DNA of 11,745 nt from Baffinella frigidus (lineage: Eukaryota; Cryptophyceae; Cryptomonadales; Baffinellaceae). Where the stretch lies: positions 109,170 through 120,914 of the forward strand of contig MU646837.1 in the NCBI GenBank assembly GCA_026770585.1, read 5' to 3'. Below, piece by piece: positions 1-6,214 of this stretch (the stretch's first letter is position 1; each line of letters opens with the position of its first letter). Below the pieces are notes generated by a model. It did no database searches. It was not told the origin of the DNA and saw only the letters and a program-made list of their open reading frames with translations. A program made the translations under genes and the position numbers.

Positions 1-93
1 GCGCGTTCTAGCTCTGTCTCTGTCTTTTTGGGCGCGTTCTAGCTCTGTCTCTGTCTTTTTGGGCGCGTTCTAGCTCTGTCTCTGTCTTTTTGG
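1..93. repeat. 31-bp tandem repeat, 3 identical copies
   Basis: Three identical 31-bp units start at 1, 32 and 63. Each begins GCGCGTTCTAG and ends in CTGTCTTTTTGG. The array probably continues left of the window. No spacer separates the units, so this is a minisatellite and not a CRISPR array. Confidence 0.93.
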
Positions 94-114
94 GCTCACC
101 AATGTGGTGAGCCC
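92..114. other. perfect 10-bp hairpin with 3-nt loop
   Basis: GGGCTCACCA (92-101) and TGGTGAGCCC (105-114) are exact reverse complements around the loop ATG. It overlaps the end of the 31-bp array and lies about 50 bp past the stop codon of the minus-strand gene, so it could fold in that transcript's 3' UTR. No T-tract follows on either strand. The function is unknown. Confidence 0.7.
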
Positions 115-165
115 GGGTTCTTTTACGCTCCAAATTTGACGGGTTTGTACCGCGAACCCAGCATG

Positions 166-342
166 TCAACTTGCGAATAGTCTAACAGTCAACCCGCGTG
201 AGGCAGCGCTAGGCGTTGCTGGGAGATGAATAAGATGTCGTTGGGGATGGGATGCGGGGGAGACCGGGAGCGGCGGCCCCGCCTCCTCGTCCTCCTCCTG
301 CGGGAGCGTGACCTGAATGTCGTCGCGCGCGTCCGCTGCTTC
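166..342 (-). CDS. coiled-coil gene, last exon with stop
   Basis: The acceptor GGCGGCAG ends at 343. The exon continues the frame with EAADARDDIQVTLPQEEDEE, then a Pro/Ser/His-rich tail, and stops with TGA at 168-166 (58 codons). The acidic stretch and low-complexity tail fit a disordered C-terminus. The frame is also open upstream of the acceptor, so the exon is less secure than the internal ones. Confidence 0.45.
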   Translation of the reverse strand, partial: EAADARDDIQVTLPQEEDEEAGPPLPVSPASHPQRHLIHLPATPSAASRGLTVRLFAS

Positions 343-1115
343 CTGCCGCCATCGGTGGCCCTCGCTCTTCACCACTGATGGATTTTTTTTGACACCCATC
401 AAATTGCGAACTCCAGGGTGGAGCAGAGCGGAATCCAGCCGCGCACGCCACTAGGGGCGGGTGAAGTGCCCGTGGCCCTCGCTCTTCAGGGAGCTCTCTC
501 GCTGGGGCTGCAGGGCGTGCGTGTTTGCTGTGTTGGTCATCGACGGATACAGGGCACTGCGTTTGGATGCGGCTGGAGTGATAGAGGCGGCGGCGGGGGT
601 GCTGGTGGGCAGGGGATGAGGATCCAGCCGATGCGTGTGGCTACGGCTGTGAGCGACGCGGTGGCGGGGATGCTTCTGGGCAGGGAGCAGAGCAGGAGGG
701 AGATCAAGAGCAGCCTCGGGGAGATGGCGATACCTGCTTGGCGCGAAGACGGGAGCGGAAGGCGCGCAGGTCGTCGTCGATCTCTTCCAGGGCCCCTTTC
801 AGGTACGTCGCAACCTGCCGCCGCAATCGCTCAGAGTACTGCTCACACGACGGAGGAGGGGTGGCTGCCTTCTGGGAACCAGAGCGGCGCTCAGCGGAGG
901 AGAATATACCTCCTTCTCGTTCTTAGCAGTGTTGCGCTCCTCCTTCCAGATGCAGTCCTCCAGGTACGCAAGTTCGTCGAGCCGCTCCTCCACCTGTTCC
1001 ATCCAACCCCACCCACGCCTTTCACAACCCCCCCCCATTTTCGGAGAGCCGCTTCACCGCAACCTGCTCTGCGTTGCTCTGGAGGCGGGCGTTTCGCTGC
1101 AGGGCGCCAGCGGAG
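166..1115 (-). CDS. split gene for an unrecognised helical/coiled-coil protein (partial; exons 1115-1037, 993-910, 841-734, 342-166)
   Basis: Read on the minus strand, four segments have a clear protein character. Three of them join in one frame at canonical GT-AG sites: 993-910 (28 codons), 841-734 (36 codons) and 342-166 (to the stop at 168-166). The introns are 68 nt (909-842) and 391 nt (733-343). The first two of these exons are rich in Leu, Glu, Arg, Lys and Gln with heptad-like spacing, for example LDELAYLEDCIWKEER and YLKGALEEIDDDLRAF. The last exon encodes an acidic stretch (LPQEEDEEAG) and then a Pro/Ser/His-rich, probably disordered tail. The 5' end was not found. The upstream exon 1115-1037 is out of frame with the next one across a run of nine G. 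I do not recognise the family. A ciliary or trafficking coiled-coil protein is possible, but nothing here decides it. Confidence 0.55.
343..733 (-). other. 391-nt intron of the minus-strand gene with a 17-bp internal direct repeat
   Basis: It runs from GT at 733 to AG at 343 on the minus strand. The plus-strand sequence GTGGCCCTCGCTCTTCA occurs perfectly at 355-371, 13 nt inside the acceptor, and again at 472-488, offset 117 bp. The rest is GC-rich with no convincing exon; open frames on the plus strand here have no coding look. Confidence 0.5.
734..841 (-). CDS. coiled-coil gene, internal exon (36 codons)
   Basis: Acceptor GTGTGAG ends at 842 and donor GTATCG starts at 733. The 36 codons read QYSERLRRQVATYLKGALEE, then IDDDLRAFRSRLRAKQ, a continuous amphipathic helix without proline or glycine clusters. 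Phase is 0 at both ends, matching the neighbouring exons. An acceptor 3 nt further in (CAG before 838) would only drop the first Gln. Confidence 0.7.
910..993 (-). CDS. coiled-coil gene, internal exon (28 codons)
   Basis: Bounded by ACAG before 993 and GTATAT after 910. It reads VEERLDELAYLEDCIWKEER followed by NTAKNEKE, strongly helical and GC-rich at third positions. The frame also stays open upstream through an ATG at 1002-1000 (MEQVEERL), so MEQ may be coding or even a start. It joins the next exon in phase 0. Confidence 0.65.
1037..1115 (-). CDS. coiled-coil gene, exon near the 5' side
   Basis: After a pyrimidine-rich acceptor (CTTTCTTGTTCCCTATCAG on the minus strand, ending at 1116), one nucleotide completes a split codon. 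The frame then reads SAGALQRNARLQSNAEQVAV and continues KRLSEN, a helical segment with good codon choice. The same frame stays open upstream as GLDWPAMAVLCESVAF, so the acceptor could be wrong and the exon longer. The 3' boundary is unclear because the frame meets TGA just after the G9 tract. Confidence 0.45.
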
Positions 1116-1311
1116 CTGATAGGGAACAAGAAAGCGACGGATTCGCACAGAACTGCCATCGCAGGCCAGTCCAAGCCGCTCGCCCGAGTCCTCGCAGAAT
1201 TTCTATCCGACCCAAGAAAAAGGAAACTTGCAGGTCAAACTGAACGGGGATGCAGCACGATGTCGGGGCTGCTGGGGGCTGAGCCGCGGAGGAGAAGTGG
1301 GGCCGGGGAAG

Positions 1312-1430
1312 ACCTCGGCTTCCGTGAGCCTCCTTGGCTTCGGCTTCATCACCCTCTCGCGCTCGCAGCTCCCGTTTCGTTCGCAGTTCAAACCGCAGTC
1401 CAGGGTTTGCTGAGGTTATGGACCTCAAGT
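1312..1430. repeat. dispersed module (collinear with 4898-5150)
   Basis: The pieces GGCTTCCGTGAGCCTCC (1317), TTGGCTTCGGCTTCAT (1333), CCTCTCGCGC and GAGGTTATGGACCTCAAG (1412) recur in the same order around 4905-5150, where about 160 bp separate the first two. On the minus strand this stretch has an exon-like frame ending at a GT (LRTKRELRAREGDEAEAKEA). It could therefore be an old exon of the minus-strand gene that was copied, or a repeat that merely looks coding. I have not called it as a CDS. Confidence 0.45.
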
Positions 1431-1475
1431 TTTTCAGTTTTCGGAAATGGGTTTTGATCCATAAGGTTTTGCGGC
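1412..1475 (+). repeat. short AT-rich dispersed repeat, copy 1
   Basis: It begins GAGGTTATGGACCTCAAG, then TTTTTCAGTTTTC. Near-identical copies lie at 4288-4352 and 6146-6212. This copy diverges after about 35 bp. Each copy has a short inverted pair (ACCTCAA and TTGAGGT) at its edges, best kept in the other two. Confidence 0.75.
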
Positions 1476-1480
1476 CTGGC

Positions 1481-1564
1481 AAAATGATTTCTCTGCAGTC
1501 CTTTCTACGGAAGGGCGTGTCGTTGGGCCATGTTGGGAGAAATTAAAACCTTAAGGACCTCAAG
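1481..1564 (+). repeat. 225-bp dispersed repeat, copy A (3' part only)
   Basis: It matches the 3' part of the family: CTCTGCAGTCCTTTCTACGG, the CGGAAGGGCGTG core, GTTGGGAGAAATTAAAACC and a CCT(A/T)AAGGACCT-type end. It directly abuts copy B in the same orientation. Confidence 0.8.
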
Positions 1565-1567
1565 GAC

Positions 1568-1796
1568 GAGCCTCATAAAGGCTGACTTGGGTTCGGTGCG
1601 TGGGCGAGCGCGATCCTCTGGATCAACTCAAACACCCCAACAGAATCACCCTGTATCCCCTCTTCACGAGCCTCTGCACTGGAGAGCTAAACGCGATCCG
1701 AAAGCAAAAATGCTTTCTCTGCAGTCCTTTCGACGGAAGGGCGTGGCGTTGGGCTATGTTGAGCGAAATTAAAACCTAAAGGACCTAAAGGCTCTA
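1568..1796 (+). repeat. 225-bp dispersed repeat, copy B (full-length reference)
   Basis: It runs from CCTCATAAAGGCTGACTTGG to AAACCTAAAGGACCTAAAGG. Landmarks in order are GGGCGAGCGCGATCC, CACGAGCCTCTGCACTGGAG, the hairpin AAAGCAAAAATGCTTT (1701-1716), CTGCAGTCCTTTCGACGG, and a terminal CCTAAAGGA doublet. Other copies carry one extra base after CTGCAG, which shifts the frame, so the shared peptide-like reading is not a conserved protein. The size and dispersal suit a SINE or MITE. I see no convincing tRNA-type promoter boxes and no terminal inverted repeats. Confidence 0.85.
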
Positions 1797-1800
1797 ATGG

Positions 1801-1850
1801 ACAGAGCCAGTTCCGGTGTCCCCCTATGTTCGGAGCTCGAAGTACCTAAA
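1801..1850 (+). repeat. 50-bp dispersed segment with an inverted copy at 5158-5204
   Basis: CAGAGCCAGTTCCGGTGTCC and the following CCCTATGTTCGGAGCTCGAA match the reverse complement of 5158-5204 with a few differences. The segment sits next to a copy of the 225-bp family at this locus. Confidence 0.7.
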
Positions 1851-1860
1851 GGACCTAAAA

Positions 1861-1878
1861 AAGGGCCTAAAGGCCCTT
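1861..1878. other. perfect 7-bp hairpin (AAGGGCC / GGCCCTT)
   Basis: The arms AAGGGCC and GGCCCTT flank a TAAA loop in a short run of CCTAAAGG-type words. It probably formed from the CCTAAAGGA doublet motif that ends the dispersed repeats. Confidence 0.5.
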
Positions 1879-1898
1879 GGATCATTCAGCAATACATG

Positions 1899-2049
1899 AG
1901 AACCACTCTTTATCCCCTCTTCATGAGCCTTTGCACTGGAGAGCTCAACGCGATCCGAAAGCATAAATAATTTTTCTGCAGATCCTTTCTACGGAAGGGC
2001 GTGACGTTGGCCTATGTTGGGAGAAATCAAAACCTAAAGGAACTAAAGG
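1899..2049 (+). repeat. 225-bp dispersed repeat, copy C (5' truncated)
   Basis: It starts at the CCACTCTTTATCCCCTC part and runs through the GAGCCTTTGCACTGGAG core. It has a mutated hairpin (AAAGCATAAATAATTTTT) and ends CCTAAAGGAACTAAAGG. The displaced tektin exon-1 fragment follows immediately. Confidence 0.8.
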
Positions 2050-2118
2050 CGGGAGCCAGCCCACCATGCCTCATCGAGGTCTGTCCTCTTTTCCCGAGGC
2101 CACTACTTTCGTAGCAGA
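2048..2118 (+). pseudogene. displaced copy of the tektin exon 1/intron 1 junction
   Basis: AGCCAGCCCACCATGCCTCA, an AG/GT junction, GTCTGTCCTCTT and CCCGAGGCC(A/G)CTACTTTCG match 6384-6452. That segment is the last part of tektin exon 1 plus the start of intron 1. The copy has an extra base just before the junction (TCATCGAG instead of TCACCAG), which breaks the frame while keeping AG/GT. No further tektin exon was found nearby, so this is an isolated fragment. Confidence 0.75.
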
Positions 2119-2460
2119 GGTTCAGTCAGGGAGTAAGGGACTCTTGCTCACGATGGCGTTTTTTCTCAGATGTTGAGTGCAAAAATCGAATGATAAAATC
2201 GAAGCAAACCACCAGCATTTAGACCCAAACAAATAATTGAACTGACGCGAACGTGGTGGTTCAGTGTATTTGCATGGTAGTGCGGCTGACAAGAACCCAT
2301 CGAACAGTCTCACAACTATCGTTTTTTTTTGTTAAATACTGAGACTGGCCGAAGGGATTTTTACTGGTTTGTTCAACAGTTTTGGGGGTGGGCATTCAGG
2401 ATGGAGATTCAAAGCTTTAGGGTAGTGTGGCCCACGAGAATCAATGAGCCAGACTCATCA
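2119..2460. other. unannotated AT-richer stretch
   Basis: No gene, exon or clear repeat was recognised. A 63-codon minus-strand open frame (2313-2122) has no coding character that I can see. A run of eight T lies near 2323. Confidence 0.5.
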
Positions 2461-2661
2461 GGGTTAGTTTGGAGGTTTTAGGTTTTAGGTTTAAAGTTCT
2501 AAGTTTTAGGGTTTAGGGTTTAGGGTTTACATTTTAGGTTTTAGGGTTTAGGGTTTAAGGCTTAGGGCTTAGGGCTTAGGGTTTAGGGTTTAGTGTTTAG
2601 GTTTTAGGTTTTAGGGTTGAGGGTTTAGGGTTCAGGGTTTGGGGTACAGTGTTAAGGGTTG
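2461..2661 (+). repeat. degenerate interstitial telomere-like tract, TTTAGGG on the plus strand
   Basis: About 200 bp of TTTAGGG with variants TTTAGG, CTTAGGG, TTGAGGG and TTCAGGG. The G-rich strand is plus here, the opposite of the tektin introns. On the minus strand it reads CCCTAAA, the same sense as in those introns, so it could be an intron of a minus-strand gene. Confidence 0.9.
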
Positions 2662-2787
2662 ACCAAGAGGCGCAATTCTGGTACCGTTTAAAATCCTTGT
2701 CACGTCCTATAAGTCCCTTTTCAAAACCGGAAAACCGGGAAACCGTACGTCCAAAATGGACAACAATTACCGCAAACGCTTTACCAC

Positions 2788-3009
2788 TTTAGGTCCTTTA
2801 GGTTTTAAATGCTCCCAACATACGCCAACGACACGCCCTTCCGTAGAAAGGACTGCAGCGAAAGCATTTTTGCTCTCGGATCGCGTTTAGCTCTCCAGTG
2901 CAGAGGCTCGTGAGGAGGGGATACAGGGCGGTTCTCTTGGGGTGCTTGAGTTGATCCAGAGGACCGCGCTCGCCCACACACCGAACCCAAGTCAGCCTTT
3001 ATGAGGCTC
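2788..3009 (-). repeat. 225-bp dispersed repeat, copy D (full-length)
   Basis: A reverse-orientation copy from CTTTAGGTCCTTTAGGTTTT to CCTTTATGAGGCT, about 222 bp, collinear with copy B. The hairpin core is AAAGCATTTTTGCTCT, slightly mutated on one arm. Confidence 0.85.
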
Positions 3010-3011
3010 AT

Positions 3012-3054
3012 GGTATCCCATGGTTGGAGCATAGGAGCTTCAACCACGGATACC
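3012..3054. other. imperfect inverted repeat at the edge of copy D
   Basis: GGTATCCCATGGTTG and CAACCACGGATACC are reverse complements apart from one gap and one mismatch. They flank a loop of about 14 nt. This is either a foldback remnant or chance. Confidence 0.4.
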
Positions 3055-3074
3055 CCGAAGGAAACAAGATTCCG

Positions 3075-3185
3075 AAAGGTGAGATGGGTTGTGAGCAGGT
3101 GTGAGGTGAGATCAGTCAGACACCAACGATTCAACAAGGTGAAAGGGATTGTGTGTGGGGGGGGGGTGAAATCAGTCAGAAACCA
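3075..3185 (+). repeat. 60-bp tandem duplication, 2 copies
   Basis: AAGGTGAGATGGGTTGTG, then GGTGAGATCAGTCAGA (to 3120), recurs 60 bp later as AAGGTGAAAGGGATTGTG, then GGTGAAATCAGTCAGA (to 3180). A weak third start follows at 3185. No gene is evident. Confidence 0.75.
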
Positions 3186-3330
3186 AAGGTGGAAGGAGAT
3201 GAAAAATGTGGGTGAGTAGGGGTATCCCCCAATGTACGGACGTCAGCAAAGTTAATGGCAATCCAAGCGTTAGAAAGCAACACCAGAAAGACATCAAAAC
3301 AAAGGTGGAGCACCATCAGGTCCAACCAAT

Positions 3331-3460
3331 TGTTAGAGATTAGTAATACAAGTTTAGAAAAGCAACGCGTGTATCACGAATCCCCCGCCTTTCAATAAAG
3401 TTCCTGTCATTCGCCATCCCCGCTTGGCGCCTACGTGTAGGCTACTCGAAGTGTAACCCC
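3331..3460 (+). other. stretch with AATAAA and LTR-like ends (tentative)
   Basis: It starts TGTTAGAGATTAG, contains AATAAA (3394-3399) followed by GTTCCTGTCATTCG, and is flanked by repeat-rich DNA. The combination resembles a short solo LTR or a transcript 3' end. No target-site duplication, primer-binding site or second LTR is visible. Confidence 0.2.
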
Positions 3461-3499
3461 CCCCTGAAGGGTTCCCTCTATTCTTCTCGCCCAGCATGC

Positions 3500-3670
3500 T
3501 TCGTTTGCTCCCTCCTCTGTTCCCCCCCCTCTTCCTTTCCCTCCTCCCCCCCTCCTTCCTCGCTCCCCTGTTCCTCTCTCTCTCCCTCCCTCTCTCCCTC
3601 CCTCCCTCTCTCCGACCCCTCCCTTCCCCCTTCTCCTCGCCCCATCCCCTCCCCCTCTTAGCACCCCCGT
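3500..3670. repeat. polypyrimidine tract (CCCTCT/CCTCC-rich)
   Basis: About 170 bp, almost all C and T on the plus strand. Long open frames here (Leu/Pro/Ser on plus, Gly/Arg/Glu on minus) result from low complexity and are not genes. Confidence 0.85.
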
Positions 3671-3762
3671 TCCTCCTCAGCGTCTCGTCCGTGTCTGTCC
3701 CCCTGTACAGTTTCTTGTTGGATTGGTTTGTTATGATGGGTTCTTTTAGGTCCTCTTGTTTT

Positions 3763-4107
3763 TCAGTTTTTATTGTTTTGTCGTTTGGCTTGTTTGCGAG
3801 CTGCTTGGTGAAGTTTATGAAGGGCGTTCAGTTCAGTTTTAAAGTCCGCGGGGCATTGTATAGGAGGCTTGTTGCACGAGTCAGAGTAGTGGTTGCCAAA
3901 GTCCCAGCATTTGTTGCAGTATTCCCAGGGGTGCGGGGAGTTGGGTCGTTTCTTGGATTGTTCTGGATCTGGGACTGGGTTAGCTGGTCCTGGTTGTTGG
4001 TTTTGCTTGTTTGGGAGGGATCTCTGTTTGTTGGGATTCAGGTCTGGCCAGGAGAAGGGGAGTTTTTGTGCGGGTAGAGTTATGGGGCCTTTGTTGTTAG
4101 TAGCACC
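3763..4107 (-). pseudogene. ORF remnant with zinc-knuckle-like motif, possibly from a retroelement Gag
   Basis: A minus-strand frame open from 4299 to its stop at 3763 has two parts. The first 60 or so codons lie in dispersed repeat copy E. The last 114 or so codons, listed here, are Asn/Pro/Gln/Lys-rich and then contain YCNKCWDFGNHYSDSC (3874-3921). This gives C-X2-C-X5-H-X4-C, one residue longer than the standard CCHC knuckle (C-X2-C-X4-H-X4-C). A basic tail (ARKQAKRQ) follows. CCHC knuckles with basic tails are typical of retroelement Gag and nucleic-acid-binding proteins. No protease, reverse transcriptase or integrase frame lies nearby. The extra residue makes the assignment uncertain. 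Confidence 0.35.
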
Positions 4108-4292
4108 TTGAGGTCCTTTAGGTTTTAATTTCTCCCAACATGGCCCAACGACACGCCTTTCCGTAGAAAAGATCTGCAGAGAAAGCATTTTTGCTTTCGG
4201 ATCGCGATGAGCTCTCCAGTGCAGAGGCTCGTGAAGAGGGAATAGTGGGTGGTTTTCTTGGGGTGGTTGAGTTACAAAAACGCCCTTTATGG
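4106..4292 (-). repeat. 225-bp dispersed repeat, copy E (internal deletion)
   Basis: Runs from CCTTGAGGTCCTTTAGG to CCCTTTATGG in reverse orientation. It has the intact hairpin AAAGCATTTTTGCTTT but lacks about 40 bp around the CGCTCGCCCACACACC part. It joins directly onto the AT-rich dispersed repeat at 4288. Confidence 0.83.
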
Positions 4293-4352
4293 ACCTCAAG
4301 TTTTTCAGTTTTCAGGAAAATGAATTTTGAGGTTGTGCTACCTTTTCCCTAA
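4288..4352 (+). repeat. short AT-rich dispersed repeat, copy 2
   Basis: TTATGGACCTCAAGTTTTTC and CAGGAAAATGAATTTTGAGG match 6149-6195 almost exactly. Confidence 0.8.
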
Positions 4353-4427
4353 AAGCAACCCATCAGTTTTTGAGCAAGATCGAAGGCTATCCATCACTTT
4401 TTTACATCAATAAAGTGGCAGTGTGGG

Positions 4428-4508
4428 CCAGTTTTTTAGTAAAATTCTGCAAACCCCCGAAAAAAGACCCATGTCCCGGGCAGTTGGGAGTTTTTAACAA
4501 AAAACTGG
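4428..4508. mobile_element. 81-bp foldback element (MITE-like)
   Basis: CCAGTTTTTTAGT (4428-4440) and AACAAAAAACTGG (4496-4508) form terminal inverted repeats with 11 of 13 positions pairing; weaker pairing continues inward. No target-site duplication is evident. No coding capacity. Confidence 0.45.
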
Positions 4509-4897
4509 TAGTTACGAGCTGAGTTCTCGTCGGCCACATTATTTTCACATGTCGCGAAACCGCACGGGTCCGACATTACTGGTGCAAATCAAACCTGGAA
4601 ACTTGGAGACTTGGAATCGAGATCTGGTCAAGTTCTTTCGAATTGCATGTGGGTTACGGGCAATTTCTTGTAGTAAAGCCTTCAATTCGTCGTCTTCTTC
4701 TTGCCATCCCAATAACACCTTCAAAGTAGATTTGTACCAAGGGGGGTTAGGGGTCTCCCCCTACGTCGATAGAAATAGGGAAAATCTAAGCACAAATCAG
4801 ATATAATAAATTTTGTGAACTGAACAAAGGCTGTCGCGATTTATTCCCGTCAAACAAAGAAACCGGAAATGTCCAGAAATGACCAGAAACCGGGGAC
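4509..4897. other. unannotated AT-richer stretch
   Basis: An 85-codon plus frame (4549-4806) is Ser/Asn-rich with no motif I recognise and ends at an AT-rich run; I do not call it a gene. Nothing else was recognised. Confidence 0.45.
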
Positions 4898-5150
4898 GAC
4901 TTTGGCTTCCGTGAGCCTCCCCACACAGCGGGCTACGAAGGGATTTTCGGGCCAAATCGGGCCGAATTTCCGTTACCTTATCCGTAGGAACCCCCCATGT
5001 CCCTGCGGGTTGCCTACCGTAGGGTCCTAGGTCTTATCACTTAGGGGTTATTTTAAAATCCTTTCGAAGTCCGCTGCGTGGTTGGCTTTGGCTTCATGAC
5101 CCCCTCGCGCCGATTTTGCTGTGGTTATCAGGTTATGGACATCAAGTTAG
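4898..5150 (+). repeat. dispersed module (split copy of 1312-1430)
   Basis: TTTGGCTTCCGTGAGCCTCC (4901-4920), then after about 160 unrelated bp TGGCTTTGGCTTCATGACCC, CCTCGCGCC and CAGGTTATGGACATCAAG. The order is the same as at 1312-1430, so the intervening 4921-5081 may be an insertion here. Confidence 0.5.
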
Positions 5151-5157
5151 TTTCTTC

Positions 5158-5204
5158 AGGTTCTTCGAGCTCCCAACATAGGCGGACACTGGAACTGGTT
5201 CTGC
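5158..5204 (-). repeat. inverted copy of the 1801-1850 segment
   Basis: TTCTTCGAGCTCCCAACATA and GGACACTGGAACTGGTTCTG are the reverse complement of 1801-1850 with a few differences. Confidence 0.7.
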
Positions 5205-5365
5205 AGAAAAGCTACGCTTCCTTTCGGAGCACATCAAGCCTGCCTATGACCCCGCTACGAGCTGAGACCAAACCTGAGTTCATTGACCGTTCACATCACT
5301 CAACTAGAGGCTCGCGACCTGGCCCATGGCCGAGGCTCGCTACCTGACGGACCGAGGCTCACACT
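5205..5365. other. possible exon fragment and short degenerate tandem repeat
   Basis: After TTCTGCAG, one plus frame reads EKLRFLSEHIKPAYDPA before a stop, which looks protein-like but has no partner exon. From 5306 a motif GAGGCTCGC(G/T)ACCTG recurs at about 25-bp spacing (5306, 5331), with a partial third at 5354. No gene is called. Confidence 0.25.
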
Positions 5366-5462
5366 GCAAGCAAAAATGCTTTCTCTGCAGTCCTTTCTAC
5401 GGAAGGGCGTGTCGTTGGGCTATGTTGCGCGAAATTAAAACCTCAAGGACCTAAAGGCCGGT
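5366..5462 (+). repeat. 225-bp dispersed repeat, copy F (3' part)
   Basis: It begins at the hairpin (AAGCAAAAATGCTT, 5368-5381) and runs to AACCTCAAGGACCTAAAGG. It faces copy G head to head. Confidence 0.83.
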
Positions 5463-5489
5463 ACAGAGGATCGCAGCAGAAACCGGCTA

Positions 5490-5608
5490 AAAGTCCTGTA
5501 GGTCCTTTCGGTTTTAATCTCTCCCGATATGGTCCAACGCCACGCCCTTCCGTAGAAAGGATCTGCAGAGAAAGCATTTTTACTTTCGGATCGCATTTAG
5601 CTCTCCAG
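5490..5608 (-). repeat. 225-bp dispersed repeat, copy G (truncated)
   Basis: Reverse orientation, from GTCCTGTAGGTCCTTTCGG to TTAGCTCTCCAG, stopping where the TGCAGAGGCTCGTG part would begin. Copy H starts at the very next base, so H was inserted here or the pair arose by unequal exchange. Confidence 0.83.
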
Positions 5609-5822
5609 CTTTTAGGTCCTTGAGGTTTTAAATGTTCCCAACAGAGCCCAACGACATGCCTTTCCGTAGAAAAGATCTGCAGAAAAAGCATTTTTGCTTT
5701 TGGATCGCATTGAGCTCTCCAGTGCAGAGGCTCGTGAATAGGGGATTAAGGGTGAGTTCTCAAGTGGGGTCTTTGAGTTATCCCCATGAGGGACGCGCTC
5801 GCGCACACACCAGAACCCTTTC
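5609..5822 (-). repeat. 225-bp dispersed repeat, copy H (near full-length)
   Basis: From CTTTTAGGTCCTTGAGG through AAAGCATTTTTGCTTT, GTGCAGAGGCTCGTGAATAG and GACGCGCTCGCGCACACACC. The family's distal end (CCTTTATGAGG) is replaced after AACCC. Together with F and G it makes a three-copy cluster. Confidence 0.83.
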
Positions 5823-6009
5823 AATATTGGTTTCCCACAGTTGAGCGCATTTTAGGTCCTTTTGGTTCAGAGATTTTGCCGAGGTTGAGGGTGGAGTAGC
5901 AGACCAAAATTTGTCGCAATCCCCTTTGGCAAAAGTGGAGGAAAACGTTGTTTTTCTCCGGAAGGGCCCGCCTGGGTGAAAACAAAGCTCACGAAGAGCC
6001 GTTTTTGAA

Positions 6010-6116
6010 GATGTTCCCCCACTTGTCACGAAAATTTGAGCCCATATTTGTGGGCCAACTTTCAATTCTGTTATACAAAAGTGCCCTCAGATTTTTGTGT
6101 CGAGTGGGGGAACATC
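6010..6116. mobile_element. 107-bp foldback element with 31-bp terminal inverted repeats (MITE-like)
   Basis: The left end (6010-6040) and the reverse complement of the right end (6086-6116) agree at 27 of 31 positions. The outer GATGTTCCCCCACT is perfect in both. The centre is AT-rich and non-coding. No clear target-site duplication flanks it. It lies about 220 bp upstream of the tektin start codon. Confidence 0.6.
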
Positions 6117-6145
6117 ATGTTACCTCACACGCTACCCCACCCTCC

Positions 6146-6212
6146 TGAGGTTATGGACCTCAAGTTTTTCAGTTTTCAGGAAAATGAATTTTGAGGTTTT
6201 GCTGCCTTTTTC
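6146..6212 (+). repeat. short AT-rich dispersed repeat, copy 3
   Basis: GAGGTTATGGACCTCAAG, then CAGTTTTCAGGAAAATGAAT and TTTGAGGTTTTGCTGCC; nearly the same as 4288-4352. It lies just upstream of the tektin gene. Confidence 0.8.
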
Positions 6213-6214
6213 CT

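Noticed and set aside
1-93. CRISPR-like array
   Set aside because: The three 31-bp units are directly adjacent with no spacers, and the DNA is eukaryotic.
92-150. tRNA-like fold around GAGCCCGGGTTC
   Set aside because: Only a simple hairpin forms; there is no cloverleaf, anticodon arm or acceptor pairing.
3431-3740. Frames over the polypyrimidine tract, including the plus frame from 3496
   Set aside because: Composition reflects the CT tract; beyond it the plus frame is antisense to the zinc-knuckle-like ORF and has no recognisable domain.
4549-4806. 85-codon plus-strand frame
   Set aside because: No motif, no splice partners, ordinary composition for AT-richer intergenic DNA.
1568-5822. 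Shared peptide read from the 225-bp repeats (HEPLHWRAKRDPKAKMLSLQ)
   Set aside because: Copies differ by a frameshifting base after CTGCAG and by truncation, so the reading frame is not conserved as a protein.
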